Assembly: GCA_012842685.1 (NCBI GenBank)
Contig: DUSI01000049.1
Coordinates: 124,001-188,000 of the forward strand
DNA length: 64,000 bases
Direction of reading: 5' to 3'
Source of the DNA: Candidatus Fermentithermobacillaceae bacterium
Lineage (GTDB): Bacteria > Bacillota > Sulfobacillia > Fermentithermobacillales > Fermentithermobacillaceae
Shown here: positions 8,557 through 16,513 of the stretch, in pieces
Position numbering within the stretch: the first letter of the stretch is position 1
How the letters are laid out: each line of letters begins with the position of its first letter
Position numbers and translations under genes: made by a program
The notes under the pieces: generated by a model
Database searches by the model: none
What the model was told of the DNA's origin: nothing
The model's input: only the letters and a program-made list of their open reading frames with translations

Positions 8557-10548
8557 TCACTCAGTCTGAACCGGATCAATATCGACCAAGACCTTGACGG
8601 AGCTCCTCCTCTGAAGCGCCTCCAGGGCCCTCCCACACTCTGTCGCCAGACTCTCGTGGTCAGGACCCTTCAGGGCCACGTGCCACCTGTAGACTCCCCT
8701 CACCTTGGGTTTGGGAGCCGCAGCCGGGCCAAGCACCGTCACGTCTTCTGCCTTAGAAAGCCTTGACGCGAACTCGGACGCGGCCTCTTTCGCCTTTTCA
8801 AAGCTCCTGCTTTCAAATCTTACCCTGATAAACTTCCCAAACGGAGGGTAGCCGAGCATCCTCCTCATTTGGAGTTCGGTCTCGTAGAAACTCTCGCCGT
8901 CCACTGCTCCCTTGATGGCATGGTGGTCAGGGTTCCTCGTCTGGACCACGAAGGAGCTCCGGTCGCCAAGCCCTGGGTCAAGTAGGTCTTTGAGGTTCGA
9001 CAGGAGCTGGTACGCCCGTTCAGAGGCCCTGAAATCAGGTATGCTCAGGGGCGTATCGGCGGAGAGGACACCGACGAGGCCGACCCGGGGCATCTGGCTC
9101 TGCCCCAAGACGATCTGGGTGCACACGAGGCATCCGGGAGATAGACGCCCGAAGGCTTCCAGGATTTCAGAAGGCCTGGTTTTCCGCGTCACATCCTGAT
9201 CGAGCCTCAGCACTGGTATTCCCGGAAACTTCCTCTTGAACTCCGACTCCACCCTCTCTACCCCGACGCCGGAGAAACGCCAGTTGTGCCCCGAGCACTT
9301 AGGGCACACCACCGGGGCATCTTCCCTGTAACCGCAAGTGTGGCAAGCCATCTCCATCTCTTTCGAATGGTAGACCATGGGGACCCCGCAGCGGGGGCAC
9401 AGTATGACGCTCCCGCAGTCGCGGCACGAAACCTGGGAAGAATCGCCCCTCCTGTTCAGGAAGAGTACCGCCCTGAAGCCCGACTGGAAGGCCGCTTCAA
9501 GCTCTTCCCTCAATGGCTCGGAGATGATGTCGCGCCCGGCCCGGTATTCCTTGAGGTCTATGATCCGGGTACGCGGGATACCAGGTCCCGGGCTCTCTTC
9601 TCGCACGCACAACCACTTGGCGCTCCTTATCCTCAGGAAAGCCTCCACGCTGGGGTAGGCGCTCCCGAAGACCACCCGGGCTCCCATCGCGCCGCGGGCA
9701 AGAGCCACAGTCCTGGCGTCGAAGAACGGCCACTCGACCGCCTTGTGGGAGGGAGACGATTCTTCGTCTAGGACGACGAGCCCGAGGTCCTTGACCGGGG
9801 CGAAAGCCGCCGACCTGGTCCCCGCACCGATCTTCGCTTCGCCCCTCAAGAGGGCCAGCCACGCCGCCCTGCGCGCCAGCCCGGTCGTCTCGGAGCTGAG
9901 GAGGGATACCTCCCCTGGGAACCTCTCTTCCAGCCGTGCGAGAGCACCTTCCAGCACCTTGATCTCAGGTAGCAAGAACAGCACGGCTTTCCCGGCTCTC
10001 AAAGATTCTTCCGCCAGACGAAGATAGTGATGCCACCGGAAGTCCGCGCCGCCCCACACGTAGAGCACTGGAAGGTCCTCTATCTTCCCCCCGAGTCCTC
10101 GCGCGCTCTCGCCACAGTCATCAACCGGCGTCGATGCATGAGGCTGGGCGGAGAGCCACCCCTCTTTCAGGAGCCTGGAAAGAGACTTCTTGGGCACGAC
10201 CGGAGGGTACAGGTAGGACCACGCGGCGGCGGTGGTTGCCAGATGGTAGCGCCCCAAGGCTTCTATGAGGTCCAGGAGCTCGTGAGGAGGAAGAAACGCG
10301 AGGTCGTAGACCTCCTCGATGGCCTTTATGTCCCTGGGGAGTTTCTCTAGGCTCTCGCCCAGCACGTACCCATCCGCCTTCGTCCTAGCGAAGGGGACTC
10401 TGACCTTCGCGCCCCGAGGAAGGCTGATCTCAGCCGGGCAACAATAAGTGAACGCCCGGTCTCCCACCGCCGGCACGTCCACGAGGATATCGTAATACCT
10501 GAGGTCCATCTGCCCTAGGGACACGACCTCGTGTCCCCTAACGCTCAC
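8557..10548 (-). CDS. priA: PriA-like primosomal protein lacking canonical helicase motifs
   Basis: This 663-residue protein aligns by eye with PriA, the replication-restart helicase. It has an N-terminal DNA-binding domain (about 16-110), a helicase-like core and the zinc-binding insert with four CxxC pairs (CRDC, CPRC, CHTC, CPKC; about 375-418). The ATPase motifs are degraded. Where PriA has GVTGSGKTEVY this protein reads WGGADFRWHHYL (155-166). DEEH reads DEESSPSHKA. The motif V region (TQMxAKGHxFP) reads TQIVLGQSQMP, and the VAGRAGR motif VI is absent. It is also shorter than typical PriA. ATP hydrolysis is therefore unlikely, as described for actinobacterial PriA. A GTGA overlap couples it to rpoZ. 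Confidence 0.88.
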   Translation of the reverse strand: MSVRGHEVVSLGQMDLRYYDILVDVPAVGDRAFTYCCPAEISLPRGAKVRVPFARTKADGYVLGESLEKLPRDIKAIEEVYDLAFLPPHELLDLIEALGRYHLATTAAAWSYLYPPVVPKKSLSRLLKEGWLSAQPHASTPVDDCGESARGLGGKIEDLPVLYVWGGADFRWHHYLRLAEESLRAGKAVLFLLPEIKVLEGALARLEERFPGEVSLLSSETTGLARRAAWLALLRGEAKIGAGTRSAAFAPVKDLGLVVLDEESSPSHKAVEWPFFDARTVALARGAMGARVVFGSAYPSVEAFLRIRSAKWLCVREESPGPGIPRTRIIDLKEYRAGRDIISEPLREELEAAFQSGFRAVLFLNRRGDSSQVSCRDCGSVILCPRCGVPMVYHSKEMEMACHTCGYREDAPVVCPKCSGHNWRFSGVGVERVESEFKRKFPGIPVLRLDQDVTRKTRPSEILEAFGRLSPGCLVCTQIVLGQSQMPRVGLVGVLSADTPLSIPDFRASERAYQLLSNLKDLLDPGLGDRSSFVVQTRNPDHHAIKGAVDGESFYETELQMRRMLGYPPFGKFIRVRFESRSFEKAKEAASEFASRLSKAEDVTVLGPAAAPKPKVRGVYRWHVALKGPDHESLATECGRALEALQRRSSVKVLVDIDPVQTE

Positions 10549-10814
10549 ACCAGCGGACCGGATTCACCCGGAGGCCCTTCCTCCACGTTTTCTCGGGCTT
10601 CCGCGGCCGTCTTGTTCCCCCGGTCTCGCTTTGCGAGCGTAACAGCGACTTTGCCTTGCTCTATCTCATGGAGAGCTCGCGTCACCGGCTTTTCGCCGGA
10701 AAGCATCGTGTCCTCTTTCCTGTCCACGATTTCCCTGGCCCTCTTGGCCACGGCGATAACCAGAGCGTACTTTGAGTTCAGCACTGAGCGGTTTAGATCC
10801 GCCTCAGCCACCAT
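10545..10814 (-). CDS. rpoZ: RNA polymerase omega subunit
   Basis: An 89-residue omega subunit, which assists RNA polymerase assembly by clamping the beta-prime C-terminus. The core signature KYALVIAVAKRAREI and the following KPVTRALHEIEQGKV are typical. A charged, Gly/Pro-rich tail of about 25 residues follows. The track ORF runs 44 codons further upstream, through gmk, but the ATG at 10814 has a perfect AGGAGG seven bases ahead and overlaps the gmk stop by 11 bases, so it is chosen. The order gmk-rpoZ-priA is conserved in Bacillota; the coaBC gene usually found between rpoZ and priA is missing here. Confidence 0.95.
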   Translation of the reverse strand: MVAEADLNRSVLNSKYALVIAVAKRAREIVDRKEDTMLSGEKPVTRALHEIEQGKVAVTLAKRDRGNKTAAEARENVEEGPPGESGPLV

Positions 10815-11400
10815 GAGCCGTCCTCCTTTTGGAGCGGGCCCTCTCTCCCGCCACGATGGCGGACAACCTCTCGGTCGCCCGGTCAATATCGGAATTGATG
10901 ATAACATAATCGTAGGCGCTGAGATCGGACATCTCCATTTCAGCACAATCCAGCCTGAGGCGCCTCTCCTCTTCTGTCTCCGTGCCTCTGCCCAGGATAC
11001 GTTTTCTGAGCTCTTCCCTGGAAGGCGGAAGGACGAAGATGAACACGCCTTCCGGATATACCGACCGGAGGGTCCTGGCTCCCTGCACGTCCTTTTCGAG
11101 GATGACGTCCAGGCCTCTCGAAAGGGCCTCCTCGATGGGCTTCCCCGGCGTCCCGTAAAGGTTTCCGTAGACCGAAGCCCACTCGATGAGCTCCTGCCTG
11201 TCCCTCATGGAAACAAATTCTTCCCTGGACAAAAAGAAATAATCCACCCCGTCCTGTTCGCCCGGCCTAGGGGGGCGGGTGGTCACAGAGGGGCAAAAAA
11301 CGATATCCGGATCGCTCGCCAAGAGTCTGCGCCTCAGCGTCCCCTTGCCGCATCCGGATGGAGCAGTTATCACAAAAAGCTTTCCTCTCGACATAGGCAC
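10804..11400 (-). CDS. gmk: Guanylate kinase
   Basis: A cytosolic nucleotide kinase of 198 residues converting GMP to GDP with ATP. The P-loop is APSGCGKGT near residue 14. The GMP-binding region (TTRPPRPGEQDGVDYFF) and YGTPG follow, and a lid region contains RGTETEEERRLRL. Length is normal. The frame opens with GTG at 11400, and the ATG two codons later (MSRGKLFVITAPSG) is an equally good candidate because neither has a strong Shine-Dalgarno. It lies 18 bases after remA and overlaps rpoZ, so remA, gmk and rpoZ form one unit. Confidence 0.96.
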   Translation of the reverse strand: MPMSRGKLFVITAPSGCGKGTLRRRLLASDPDIVFCPSVTTRPPRPGEQDGVDYFFLSREEFVSMRDRQELIEWASVYGNLYGTPGKPIEEALSRGLDVILEKDVQGARTLRSVYPEGVFIFVLPPSREELRKRILGRGTETEEERRLRLDCAEMEMSDLSAYDYVIINSDIDRATERLSAIVAGERARSKRRTAHGG

Positions 11401-11418
11401 TTTATTATCTATCTCTAG

Positions 11419-11664
11419 TTACCTAATGTCGTCAAGCCTGGATACAACCGTCTCAGGATTCACGGCGCTGAGCACCACATGTCCCGAATCGGCTACAATG
11501 ACAGCGCGAGTGCGTCGGCCGTGAGTCGCATCCACGAGCATCCCCCGGTCTCTCGCCTCTGCGATGATCCTCCGTATTGGAGCGCTCTCAGGCGATACCA
11601 TGGCGATAATCCTGTTGGCAGCCACGATATTGCCGAACCCGATATTCACCATGCGGATGCTCAT
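11419..11664 (-). CDS. remA: RemA-family (DUF370) extracellular matrix regulator
   Basis: A small DNA-binding protein of about 81 residues in the DUF370/RemA family, which in Bacillus subtilis activates biofilm matrix and osmoprotection genes by forming DNA-wrapping rings. The family core [18 protein letters not shown] and the Arg-rich segment that in the family contacts DNA ([16 protein letters not shown]) are visible. The track starts at 11670, but the ATG two codons later has AGGGG at proper spacing. It stands in the conserved remA-gmk-rpoZ order. Its targets in this organism are unknown; no matrix operon is evident in the window. Confidence 0.92.
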   Translation of the reverse strand: MSIRMVNIGFGNIVAANRIIAMVSPESAPIRRIIAEARDRGMLVDATHGRRTRAVIVADSGHVVLSAVNPETVVSRLDDIR

Positions 11665-11682
11665 GGACATCCCCTAATTACT

Positions 11683-11997
11683 TCACTTCTCCAAGAAACG
11701 GGCCAGGAGGGCTTCCCTCTGCCTCTTGCCCAGGCCCTGGACGCGACGGGATTCGTCTATCCCGATCTCCTCCATGATCTTCTCGGCCTTTACCTTCCCG
11801 ACCCTGGGTAGGGACTTGAGAAGGTAAGAGACCTTCATCCTCTGGATGACCGCATCATCCTTGTTGTTGAGGACGTCGGCAAACTTTACGACGCCCTTCT
11901 TAAGTTTGGCCCTGAGCTCAGCCCTCGCTTTCCGCATTGTCTGGGCTTTCTCCAGCGCTTTCTTTTTTTCCGCAGGAGTCAGACTAGGAAGCGCCAT
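11683..11997 (-). CDS. mihF: Actinobacterial-type integration host factor (mIHF)
   Basis: A basic 104-residue nucleoid protein that closely resembles the mycobacterial/streptomycete integration host factor, which is unrelated to the HU-like IHF of E. coli. An N-terminal Lys/Arg-rich helix (EKKKALEKAQTMRKARAEL) precedes the conserved core MKVSYLLKSLPRVGKVKAEKI and the LGKRQREALLARF tail. The PRVGKVKA segment is a helix-two-turn-helix that contacts DNA in the family. ATG follows GGAGGGAGAAGTTC. The gene heads the minus-strand cluster containing remA, gmk and rpoZ, as it also stands next to gmk and rpoZ in Actinobacteria. A general DNA-bending role is inferred. Confidence 0.9.
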   Translation of the reverse strand: MALPSLTPAEKKKALEKAQTMRKARAELRAKLKKGVVKFADVLNNKDDAVIQRMKVSYLLKSLPRVGKVKAEKIMEEIGIDESRRVQGLGKRQREALLARFLEK

Positions 11998-12280
11998 GAA
12001 CTTCTCCCTCCTAAGCAGTGTGTTCAGGAACCATGGAATTTTTCTCTATCTAACGCCCACTTTCGGCGATATTCGCTCCATCTGGCAAAATTCCTCTTTT
12101 TACCCCATGATTTAATGCCTAATACCTACTAGAACAACCTAGGCACGCTCCGCGATTTCCAGGGATACTTTGGGTCGAATAAACAGCCGGCTTAGTCCTC
12201 ATATTTACTAAAGTCGCAGCAAAGATACGCCTACGGGCGAGTTTCTTTCGGATCTTGGCTCTTCGGGAGGAATCCTATTC
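11998..12280. promoter_or_regulatory. Divergent promoter region, mihF cluster / DUF4912 operon
   Basis: This AT-richer 283-base gap separates the minus-strand housekeeping cluster from the plus-strand DUF4912 operon and must hold promoters for both. On the minus strand TTGTTC is followed 17 bases later by TAAATC, an acceptable sigma-A-like pair. The 12.13 kb part contains the imperfect dyad CTAGAACAACCTAG. On the plus strand I see no convincing -35/-10 pair, only the GGGAGG ribosome site before 12281. No small ORF with a good ribosome binding site was found. Confidence 0.4.
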
Positions 12281-13048
12281 GTGAACTGGTTACTCGGGAT
12301 TTCAATACTGATAGTGGCCGGGCTCTTTCTCTCATTCTACTTTCAGAAGACCGGAGGACGGGAGAGAAAGGCCGGAGACGCGCCCGACGACAAGGGCTCT
12401 CTCAGAAAGCGGCCTCTCCGCAAGGACGGCCTATCGAAGGAAGTAGAACTTGCTTGGGAAGCATCGGAGACCATCGAATTCCAGCCCGGAGCCTACGCCT
12501 GGCCGGGCGATGCGTCTGAGCGGGGTGAGCCTGATCCCCACCGGGAAAGAAGTCCCGGCGAAAGCCCCCGCCGAGGGAACTTTAGAGATGAGGAGTACGC
12601 CCTCCCCGAGCGTTATGGACGAGACAGGCTCATCCTCATGGCCCGCGACCCTCAATGGGTCTACGCCTACTGGGAGATAACCCACGACAGGTACAGGAAC
12701 GCCATGGAGAAACACCTGGCCGAGTGGGGGCTGTCGAGACCTGCCCTCAGGCTATACGACGTAACGCCGGGATCGCACAACGGGAGCTACCTGGACGTCC
12801 TGGTTTCAGAAAACGCCGGCGACTGGTACGTGCACGTAGACAGGCCGCGCCACACCCTGGTCGCCGAGTACGGCAGGCTCTACCCTGGCGGATTCATACC
12901 TCTGCTCAGGTCCAACCCTGTGACGCTGCCTCCCTGGAGCCCAGACATGGAGGTAGCCTTGGAATGGTCGGAATCCGACTGGATGAGGCTTTTCGGAAGG
13001 CGGCTCACCGGATACTACGCCTCATCTCCGCTCGTGTGGAGGCAATGA
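12281..13048 (+). CDS. DUF4912 domain membrane-anchored protein
   Basis: A 255-residue protein with an N-terminal transmembrane helix (about 3-22), a charged low-complexity linker (about 25-110) and a C-terminal DUF4912 domain recognised by RDRLILMARDPQWVYAYWEI. DUF4912 is a compact, possibly carbohydrate- or protein-binding module of unknown biochemistry that is often encoded beside GH57 and glycogen-type enzymes. Here its stop lies four bases before a GH57 branching enzyme, so the two are almost certainly cotranslated. The GTG start is preceded by GGGAGG. The protein is predicted to face the cytoplasm or the outside depending on helix orientation, which I cannot decide. Confidence 0.82.
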   Translation: MNWLLGISILIVAGLFLSFYFQKTGGRERKAGDAPDDKGSLRKRPLRKDGLSKEVELAWEASETIEFQPGAYAWPGDASERGEPDPHRERSPGESPRRGNFRDEEYALPERYGRDRLILMARDPQWVYAYWEITHDRYRNAMEKHLAEWGLSRPALRLYDVTPGSHNGSYLDVLVSENAGDWYVHVDRPRHTLVAEYGRLYPGGFIPLLRSNPVTLPPWSPDMEVALEWSESDWMRLFGRRLTGYYASSPLVWRQ

Positions 13049-13052
13049 CGAC

Positions 13053-14666
13053 TTGGCGAACCTCGGATATCTCTCTCTGGTGCTCCACTGCCATCTCCCT
13101 TTCGTGAGGCACGTGGAGTACGAGGATTGCCTCGAAGAACGGTGGCTTTTTCAGGCCATCACCGAATCCTACCTTCCCCTGCTCGAGTCTTTTCTCCGCC
13201 TGGCTAGGGAGGGCGTGCCGTTCTCCATAACCGTTTCCCTGTCTCCTCCCCTGCTCGCGATGCTGGACGACGGGCTCCTGAAGAGGCGGTACAAACGCCA
13301 TCTCCACGTAATGCACGACCTGGCGTGCAGGGAATTGTCGCGGCTCAAGGGATCTGAACTCGAGCCCCTCGCGGAGATGTACAAGAGGCGATTTGAAGAG
13401 GCCTACGGCTTCTACGTACAAGAGCTGGGCGAAGACATCCCGGCGGCCTGGAAACGCTTGAGCGACTTGGGGCATGTGGAGCTCATGACCACGTCGGCGA
13501 CCCACGCTTACCTCCCCCTCCTCATACAGGAAGAATCGGTGAGGGCCCAAGTCGCCGTGGGGATCCAGGCATTTGAGCGGCGCTTCGGGGTAAGACCGAA
13601 GGGCTTCTGGCTCCCCGAGTGCGCCTACAGCCCGGAGATCGAACCCCACCTGGCGGAAGCCGGCGTTCAGTACTTCATCCTAGAGACCCACGGGCTCCTG
13701 AGCGGCACTCCGAGGCCCAAATCGGGCTCTTACGCGCCCGTCAGGACTCCTCACGGCCTTTTCGTCTTCGGTCGCGATCCCGACTGCGGGAAACAGGTGT
13801 GGAGCGCCGACGAAGGTTACCCCGGCGACGGCGCCTACCGGGAGTTCCACCGCGACATAGCGTACGAGCTCCCCCTGGAATACCTGGGACGAGCGGTCCC
13901 CGGTGTGCGCGTGCCGACCGGCATCAAGTACTACAGGGTGACGGACAGGCGGAGCGAACACAAAGAGCTCTACGACCCCCAAGCGGCCTCAGAGCGGGCC
14001 AAAACCCACGCCTGGAATTTCGTCTTCTGGAGACATAAGGAAGCCGAATACTGGAGCTCCGTGCTCCGAAAACCTCCCCTCATGACGGCTCCCTATGACG
14101 GGGAGCTCTTCGGCCACTGGTGGTACGAAGGCCCCCAGTGGCTCGAGGAAGTCCTCAGGCTCACGTCTTCTCCGGACGCCATAGTGCGGTCCGTGACGCC
14201 CCAGAAGTACCTTGAAAAGCACCCGCCCGAGGAAATCTTAACTCCCGCCCCGTCCAGCTGGGGCTACAAGGGATACAGCGAGGTCTGGTTGTGCGGCAGG
14301 ACAGACTGGATGTACAGGCACCTCCACGCCTGCCAGGACGCGATGGCCGAGGCCTGTAGAGAGAAGGCCGGAGCCACAGGGACAGTCCGCCGCGCACTCA
14401 ACCAGGCCTTCAGGGAACTCCTCCTGGCCCAGGCATCCGACTGGCCTTTCATCATGACGTCCGGGACGGTTCCCGAATACGCCAAAAGGAGGTTTGCAAA
14501 CCATATCGGACGGTTCATTGCCTTGCTTCGCCAGGCGAAGTCAGGCGAAGTCGACGAGGGCTACCTCCGTGAACTCGAAGAAAGGGACAACATATTCCCC
14601 TTCTTGGACTTCGAGTCTTTTGTTCCCGAAGACGCAAGGCTTCTCCAAGGGACAAAACTCGGCTAG
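13053..14666 (+). CDS. GH57 1,4-alpha-glucan branching enzyme (DUF1957 C-terminus)
   Basis: A 537-residue family GH57 glycosidase/transglycosidase with the C-terminal DUF1957 domain typical of GH57 branching enzymes, which build alpha-1,6 branches in glycogen-like glucans. Visible family motifs are HCHLPFV (12-18), WLPECAY with the predicted nucleophile Glu189, and APYDGELFGHWW with the predicted acid/base Asp349. The C-terminal helical part runs from about 415 to 530. Start is TTG with GGAGG about ten bases upstream. It is coupled to the DUF4912 gene. A GT4 glycosyltransferase that could supply the linear glucan lies on the other strand about 6 kb away. Amylase-type activity instead of branching cannot be excluded. 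Confidence 0.9.
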   Translation: MANLGYLSLVLHCHLPFVRHVEYEDCLEERWLFQAITESYLPLLESFLRLAREGVPFSITVSLSPPLLAMLDDGLLKRRYKRHLHVMHDLACRELSRLKGSELEPLAEMYKRRFEEAYGFYVQELGEDIPAAWKRLSDLGHVELMTTSATHAYLPLLIQEESVRAQVAVGIQAFERRFGVRPKGFWLPECAYSPEIEPHLAEAGVQYFILETHGLLSGTPRPKSGSYAPVRTPHGLFVFGRDPDCGKQVWSADEGYPGDGAYREFHRDIAYELPLEYLGRAVPGVRVPTGIKYYRVTDRRSEHKELYDPQAASERAKTHAWNFVFWRHKEAEYWSSVLRKPPLMTAPYDGELFGHWWYEGPQWLEEVLRLTSSPDAIVRSVTPQKYLEKHPPEEILTPAPSSWGYKGYSEVWLCGRTDWMYRHLHACQDAMAEACREKAGATGTVRRALNQAFRELLLAQASDWPFIMTSGTVPEYAKRRFANHIGRFIALLRQAKSGEVDEGYLRELEERDNIFPFLDFESFVPEDARLLQGTKLG

Positions 14667-14681
14667 AAGGAAGTGGTCTAG

Positions 14682-15449
14682 GTGGCGCCGCTGGATACAG
14701 CACAAAACAGCACTGAGAACCTGAGAGAATTCGGCGTTCAGAACCCCCCGGAGCAAAAAAGCAACATCTTCTGCCTTCCCATTATCGGCCAAATAGAAGG
14801 CCACATAGTGCTTCCTTCGCAGAATAAGACCACGAAGTACGAACACGTCCTGCCCCAGCTGGTCGCCGTCGAGGAAAACCCGGATGTGGCCGCGCTCCTC
14901 GTCCTGCTCAACACCGTAGGAGGCGACGTGGAGGCGGGGCTGGCCATAGCCGAGCTCATAAAGAGCCTGTCCAAACCCACCGTGTCTCTCGTCTTGGGAG
15001 GCGGGCACTCCATCGGCGTGCCCGTGGCCGTCGCTGCAAGGTATTCCTTCATAACCGATTCGGCCACCATGACCATACACCCTATCCGCCTGGCAGGGAC
15101 GGTCCTTGGGGTCCCCCAGACGTGCGAATACCTGGAGAAAATGCAAGACCGGGTCATAAAGTTCGTCGTGGCGAACTCGAAGTGCTCCGAGGAGACTTTC
15201 AGGGACCTTATGTTTAGGACGGGGGAACTTGCCAGGGACATGGGTACCGTCCTCGTAGGCAAAGAAGCGGTAAGAGCAGGCCTCATAGACGAAGTCGGAG
15301 GCCTCAGCCAGGCGGTCGCCAAGCTCAGGGAAATGATAAAGGAGGACGCGGAGAAGAAGCATTCATCCGGAGCAAAGGGTCCACCCCCTAGCCTCCCGGA
15401 GATAGACCCTCCCAAGCCCTACGGACCTGAACCGGAGGGGACTTCGTGA
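14682..15449 (+). CDS. tepA: ClpP-like translocation-enhancing protease TepA
   Basis: A ClpP/crotonase-fold serine protease of 255 residues in the TepA/YmfB family, which in Bacillus is implicated in protein export and spore-related processes. The oxyanion region [10 protein letters not shown], the nucleophile GGGHSIGV (Ser110) and TIHPIR (His133) mark an intact active site. No signal peptide or membrane helix is seen. It starts with GTG after AAGGAAGTGG. The GTGA junction at its end couples it to the YlzJ-like gene, the same pair found in Bacillus near spoIIIE. Its placement behind a glucan enzyme gene looks incidental. Confidence 0.88.
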   Translation: MAPLDTAQNSTENLREFGVQNPPEQKSNIFCLPIIGQIEGHIVLPSQNKTTKYEHVLPQLVAVEENPDVAALLVLLNTVGGDVEAGLAIAELIKSLSKPTVSLVLGGGHSIGVPVAVAARYSFITDSATMTIHPIRLAGTVLGVPQTCEYLEKMQDRVIKFVVANSKCSEETFRDLMFRTGELARDMGTVLVGKEAVRAGLIDEVGGLSQAVAKLREMIKEDAEKKHSSGAKGPPPSLPEIDPPKPYGPEPEGTS

Positions 15450-15772
15450 GACTTCCGGGAGCACGGTGGTACGGGGAGCAAAACCGCGATGATGAGAAAG
15501 GACTGCTTCAAATGGTCATCTATACCGTACTTCCCCCTGAACAAGTAATGGGACAAGAGGGAGAGCCGCCTCAGTACTTCACGGTGGATATGGGCGGAAG
15601 GGCTTTCGTCATGGAACTGGTAGGCGGTCAGGCCCGAATCGTAAGGCTCCTGTCGGTCGACCCCAGAGACTACCTGAGGCCGGAGTGGCAGCCGGGGAGG
15701 ATGGTGGGTTTCACCATCCCCGGCACAGAGCTTCCATCGCGTCCATCAAACCCCTCCTGCCTTCCCACGTAA
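15446..15772 (+). CDS. YlzJ-like family protein
   Basis: A small protein whose core [13 protein letters not shown] matches the YlzJ-like family, found in spore-forming Bacillota next to tepA and of unknown function. The GTG at 15446 overlaps the tepA stop (GTGA) and has an excellent GGAGGGG five bases ahead, giving 108 residues with a 22-residue N-terminal extension. The internal ATG at 15512 would give the 86-residue length usual for the family, but its ribosome site (AAAGGA, nine bases) is weaker. I keep the longer form with the start undecided. The tail is Pro/Ser-rich. Confidence 0.8.
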   Translation: MRLPGARWYGEQNRDDEKGLLQMVIYTVLPPEQVMGQEGEPPQYFTVDMGGRAFVMELVGGQARIVRLLSVDPRDYLRPEWQPGRMVGFTIPGTELPSRPSNPSCLPT

Positions 15773-15809
15773 TTGAAAAGAGAAGTCTCAGGATGCGGAG
15801 GGGAAGAGC

Positions 15810-15974
15810 GTGAAAATCGGCTGCTTGGGAATAATCCTGATCGTCATCGGAGCCTTCATGCTCCTGGGCGGCATCGTCGGCGCCTTCCTGGGGATAGGTT
15901 TTGGGATCGTGGGAGCCGTTTTCCAAGCCGTCTTCGGCACGTTAGGTGCCATTTTCCGGGCGATTTTCCGGTAG
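15810..15974 (+). CDS. 54-residue Gly-rich hydrophobic membrane peptide
   Basis: This ORF is too short for the track. It starts with GTG at 15810, preceded by GGAGGGG with six bases of spacing, and ends with TAG at 15974. The 54-residue product begins MKIGCLGIILIVIGAFML and consists almost entirely of hydrophobic and glycine residues, then a short amphipathic Arg-containing tail (FRAIFR). It should form one or two membrane helices with glycine-zipper spacing. It follows the YlzJ-like gene by 37 bases on the same strand. No known family is recognised; small membrane peptides of this type occur in spore coats, toxin systems and membrane stress responses, but nothing here selects one. Confidence 0.6.
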   Translation: MKIGCLGIILIVIGAFMLLGGIVGAFLGIGFGIVGAVFQAVFGTLGAIFRAIFR

Positions 15975-16023
15975 GCCCACGCAAGACCCTCGTCGCTCTG
16001 GCCCCAGGAGGGCGGGCCTCCGT

Positions 16024-16479
16024 TCACGGGCCCATCAGGTACCTCACCGGGTAGGCTCCGGCTATGGTCACCGGCGTGCCGATCACGACCAGAGGGTATA
16101 TCGTCTCAACGTGCCAGTTGTGCATCCTGATGCAGCCGTTGGAGACATACCCGCCAATGCTCCAGTCCGCGTTCGTACCGTGGATCCCGTAGGACCCGTA
16201 CGGGATGTTGAGCCCTATCCACCTCGAGCCGAGCACTTCCCACCACGGGTTCGGGTCTTTCTCTACCACCATCCACCTGCCCTGGGGCGTCGGCGTCGAA
16301 GGCTTTCCGAGCCCCACAGGGTAAGGACCGTACTGGCGTCCGGCATAGTAGAAAACGAGAGTCCTAGAAGGAATGTCTATATAGATGTGTCCTAGGTCTG
16401 CGGCATACGACCAGAACTCAGGTCTGTACAAAATGATCCCCCGGTAGATGGTATGAGGGAACTCTACGAGACTGTGCAT
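16024..16479 (-). CDS. Small L,D-transpeptidase (YkuD domain)
   Basis: A 151-residue protein made almost entirely of a YkuD domain, which forms 3-3 peptidoglycan cross-links or attaches proteins to the wall. The catalytic signature is complete: IHGTNADWSIGG (His100) followed by SNGCIRM with the nucleophile Cys116. The expected preceding strand HIYIDIPSRTLVFYY is present. There is no recognisable signal peptide and no Shine-Dalgarno before the ATG at 16479. The true start may therefore be elsewhere, or export may depend on another route. It lies 34 bases downstream of uppP, a functional neighbour in cell-wall synthesis. Confidence 0.88.
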   Translation of the reverse strand: MHSLVEFPHTIYRGIILYRPEFWSYAADLGHIYIDIPSRTLVFYYAGRQYGPYPVGLGKPSTPTPQGRWMVVEKDPNPWWEVLGSRWIGLNIPYGSYGIHGTNADWSIGGYVSNGCIRMHNWHVETIYPLVVIGTPVTIAGAYPVRYLMGP

Positions 16480-16513
16480 GCAAGAAGCTGGAAAGGAAGA
16501 CTTACAGCATGCG

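Noticed and set aside
14541-15362. 273-codon minus-strand ORF over tepA
   Set aside because: Antisense of tepA and the end of GH57; no ribosome site and no recognisable domain.
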